Origin: Variovorax sp. J22G73
Lineage (GTDB): Bacteria; Pseudomonadota; Gammaproteobacteria; Burkholderiales; Burkholderiaceae_C
Assembly (NCBI RefSeq): GCF_030317035.1
Contig: NZ_JASZYK010000001.1
Coordinates: 434,001-498,000 of the forward strand
Length of the DNA stretch: 64,000 bases
Direction: 5' to 3'
The notes under the pieces are model-generated. The model searched no databases. It was not told the origin of the DNA and saw nothing but the letters and a program-made list of their open reading frames with translations. Shown here piece by piece: positions 62,197 to 64,000 of the stretch (the first letter of the stretch is position 1; every line of letters begins with the position of its first letter). The translations under genes were made by a program, and so were the position numbers.

Positions 62197-64000
62197 ATGC
62201 GCATACAGCGCCCCGCACCCAGGTTTCGTGTCGTTCTTGGCGCCATCGGCGTCTCGCTGGTCCTTGCCGCCTGTGGCGGCGGCGGTGGGGGAGGGGGAGG
62301 CGGTGCCGGCTTCTTCCTGCCGACCTCGCCAGCCACGGGCGGCAACACGCCCCCCGACGTGAATCCGCCTGCCGACGATCCGCCGGACAACGTGTCGCCC
62401 CCGCCTGTGCTGCCGGTGCTGCCCGTCGTGTCCTGCGCCGACCTCGCCGGCAAGAGCCTGCCCGCCTCGGCCATCAGCCTGCCCACGCAGGGCGCCACCG
62501 TCACCAGCGCCACGCCCGTGGCCGCGGGCGACGTGGGCAACACGCTGGGCGACTACTGCCGCGTGCGCGGCACCATCCAGCCGGTGGACCCCGCGTCGCA
62601 GTCCATCAACTTCGCGGTGAACCTGCCCGAGCAGTGGAACCAGAAGACCATTCACTTCGGCGGCGGCGGCTTCGACGGCGTGCTCATCGACGGCACCGAG
62701 GTCATCCGCTTCGGCCCCGCCGGCAAGCCCGCGCCGCTGGCGCTGGGCTACGCCACCTACGGCGACGACTCGGGCCACCAGTCGGGCAGCATCACCGACG
62801 GCCGGTTCGCGGCCAACGACGAGCAGCTGGCCAACTACGGCGGCCAGTCGCTCAAGAAGACGCGCGACGTGGCGCAGGCGCTGGTGTTCGCGCGCTACGC
62901 GGTCAAGCCGAAGCACGCCTACTTCCTGGGCACCTCCACCGGCGGGCGCGACGCGCTCAGCTACATCCAGCGCTGGCCGCTGGACTACGACGGCGTGATC
63001 GCCAACGAGCCCGCGCTCAACTACACCGGCACGCGGCTGTCGAACGTGGCGGTGGGACGCGCGCTGTACGGCAACGGCGCCGTGGGCTGGTTGAGCCTGG
63101 CCAAGACGCTGCTGGTGCAGAAGACCGCCATGGACGCCTGCGACAAGCTCGACGGCGCGGCAGACCGCATCGTGAGCAACGTGGAAAGCTGCCGCCAGCT
63201 GAACACGAAGATCCTGGCCTCGCTGGCCTGCCCCGGCGGGCTGGACACGGGCCCCACCTGCCTGTCGAAGGAGCAGCTGGACACCGTGCGCGCCATCGAG
63301 AACCCGCTGGACTTCACGAACTACGCGCTGGCCAACGGCGTGAAGCGCGCGGGCGGCTACAACATCCTCGAAGGCACGCTGGTGGCCGGCCCGTTCACCA
63401 CGCGCGACCTCGGCACCAAGGCCACCACGCGGGACGCCAACGTGTACGTCACCGGCGAGCAGTGGGTGAAGTACTTCGTGACCCGCGACGCCGCGTTCGA
63501 CCCGGTCGCCTTCGACCCGCTCGACCCGGGCGCCTTCACCGCGCGCGTGACCGCGGTGTCGAACCTCACCGACGCCACCAACCCCGACCTGGCGCCGTTC
63601 TTCGACCATGGCGGCCGGCTCATCATGCTGCACGGCCTGGCCGACGAGGTGATCAGCAACAACTCGACCATCGACTACTACAAGCAGGTGGTCGCCACGC
63701 TGGGCCAGCCCGCGGTGGACAAGGGCATGCGCTTCTACACCGTGCCCGGCATGGGCCACGGCACCGGCAGCTTCATTCCCAACTGGGACTCGCTGGCCGC
63801 GCTCGAAGGCTGGGTCGAAGGCGGGCTCGCGCCGGCCACCGGCATCGCGGTCGACGCGGTGGCCGGCACCTACGGCCGCACGCGCCCGCTGTGCCGCTTT
63901 CCGGCATGGCCCAAGTACCGCGGCAGCGGCAGCCTGGACGCGGCCGTCAACTACAGCTGCGTGACCGAGGTCGGCAACCCGCTGGCCTGCCCGAACCTGC
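62197..64000 (+). CDS. Tannase/feruloyl esterase family lipoprotein (partial, 3' end outside window)
   Basis: Open from ATG 62197 to the window end (601 codons). The signal LGAIGVSLVLAAC gives a lipidated C26, then a run of nine glycines and a Pro-rich linker. The hydrolase domain shows HFGGGGFDGVLIDG, GTSTGGRDALSYIQRWPLDY (S247), HGLADEVISNN (D483) and PGMGHGTGS (H521). In classic tannase-family enzymes the Ser and His neighbours are cysteines (CS and HC); here Thr and Gly stand instead. The divergent LysR and Bug genes suggest use of an aromatic ester. Confidence 0.88.
   Translation, partial: MRIQRPAPRFRVVLGAIGVSLVLAACGGGGGGGGGGAGFFLPTSPATGGNTPPDVNPPADDPPDNVSPPPVLPVLPVVSCADLAGKSLPASAISLPTQGATVTSATPVAAGDVGNTLGDYCRVRGTIQPVDPASQSINFAVNLPEQWNQKTIHFGGGGFDGVLIDGTEVIRFGPAGKPAPLALGYATYGDDSGHQSGSITDGRFAANDEQLANYGGQSLKKTRDVAQALVFARYAVKPKHAYFLGTSTGGRDALSYIQRWPLDYDGVIANEPALNYTGTRLSNVAVGRALYGNGAVGWLSLAKTLLVQKTAMDACDKLDGAADRIVSNVESCRQLNTKILASLACPGGLDTGPTCLSKEQLDTVRAIENPLDFTNYALANGVKRAGGYNILEGTLVAGPFTTRDLGTKATTRDANVYVTGEQWVKYFVTRDAAFDPVAFDPLDPGAFTARVTAVSNLTDATNPDLAPFFDHGGRLIMLHGLADEVISNNSTIDYYKQVVATLGQPAVDKGMRFYTVPGMGHGTGSFIPNWDSLAALEGWVEGGLAPATGIAVDAVAGTYGRTRPLCRFPAWPKYRGSGSLDAAVNYSCVTEVGNPLACPNL

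Noticed and set aside
62047..63759. A 570-codon minus-strand frame over the tannase-family gene
   Set aside because: It has no recognisable motif and a His/Val/Arg/Gly-rich shadow composition, while the plus strand has a signal peptide and catalytic motifs.

Overview
The window looks like chromosomal DNA of a GC-rich betaproteobacterium of the Burkholderiales, most like Comamonadaceae and especially Variovorax. The grounds are the gene content and protein style: ribF-ileS-lspA order, three orphan Bug-type (TctC) binding proteins, many LysR regulators, an HNH protein and an I78 lipoprotein of Burkholderiales type, and palindromic intergenic elements that recur inside the window. This placement is by eye, without a database search. 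I saw no insertion sequence, prophage, CRISPR array or obviously low-GC island.

Layout. 1-3745 (minus): an ABC importer (two permeases, the second cut by the window edge, and a periplasmic binding protein) behind a LacI-type regulator with a perfect 16-bp operator; a 0.3-kb gap in this operon holds two different palindromic elements. 3816-8426 (minus): lspA, ileS, ribF. 8594-13005: an HNH protein, a Tat/lipoprotein esterase and a two-gene acyl-CoA dehydrogenase pair. 13139-26283: housekeeping block (purN, an I78 lipoprotein, DUF1653, an M48 peptidase, an RsmB-type methyltransferase, a fatty acid desaturase, rpmB-rpmG, trxB, a Crp/Fnr regulator, ftsK, lolA, rarA). 26526-30251: a branched-chain amino acid type ABC importer (livHMGF) without its binding protein. 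30389-35445: a Bug protein, a ferredoxin-type reductase, an epimerase-like gene that runs through an antisense tRNA-Leu, cysM, a Nudix hydrolase and a TusA-like protein. 35529-43010: galU, valS, then tightly packed yaaA, prolyl-4-hydroxylase-like, alpha/beta hydrolase and queF.

43150-50761 is the most interesting stretch: two tandem LysR regulators, an enolase-superfamily protein with an unusual active site, a Bug binding protein and a clear homologue of arylmalonate decarboxylase, facing a convergent MmgE/PrpD protein and an acyl-CoA dehydrogenase. It reads as an uncharacterised catabolic locus for a malonate-like or aromatic organic acid, and could give a natural setting for a decarboxylase known mainly as a biocatalyst. 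51014-64000 is accessory: a degenerate histidine-kinase-like protein preceded by a coupled mini-ORF, topoisomerase IB, a purine nucleoside permease lipoprotein, a second copy of the palindromic element, dinB, a YiiX-like hydrolase, TRAP permease genes, a LysR-Bug pair, and a divergent tannase/feruloyl-esterase-family lipoprotein that runs off the window.

Most gene calls rest on recognisable motifs and full-length family matches. Regulatory sites, repeats and active-site comparisons were made by eye and carry lower confidence.
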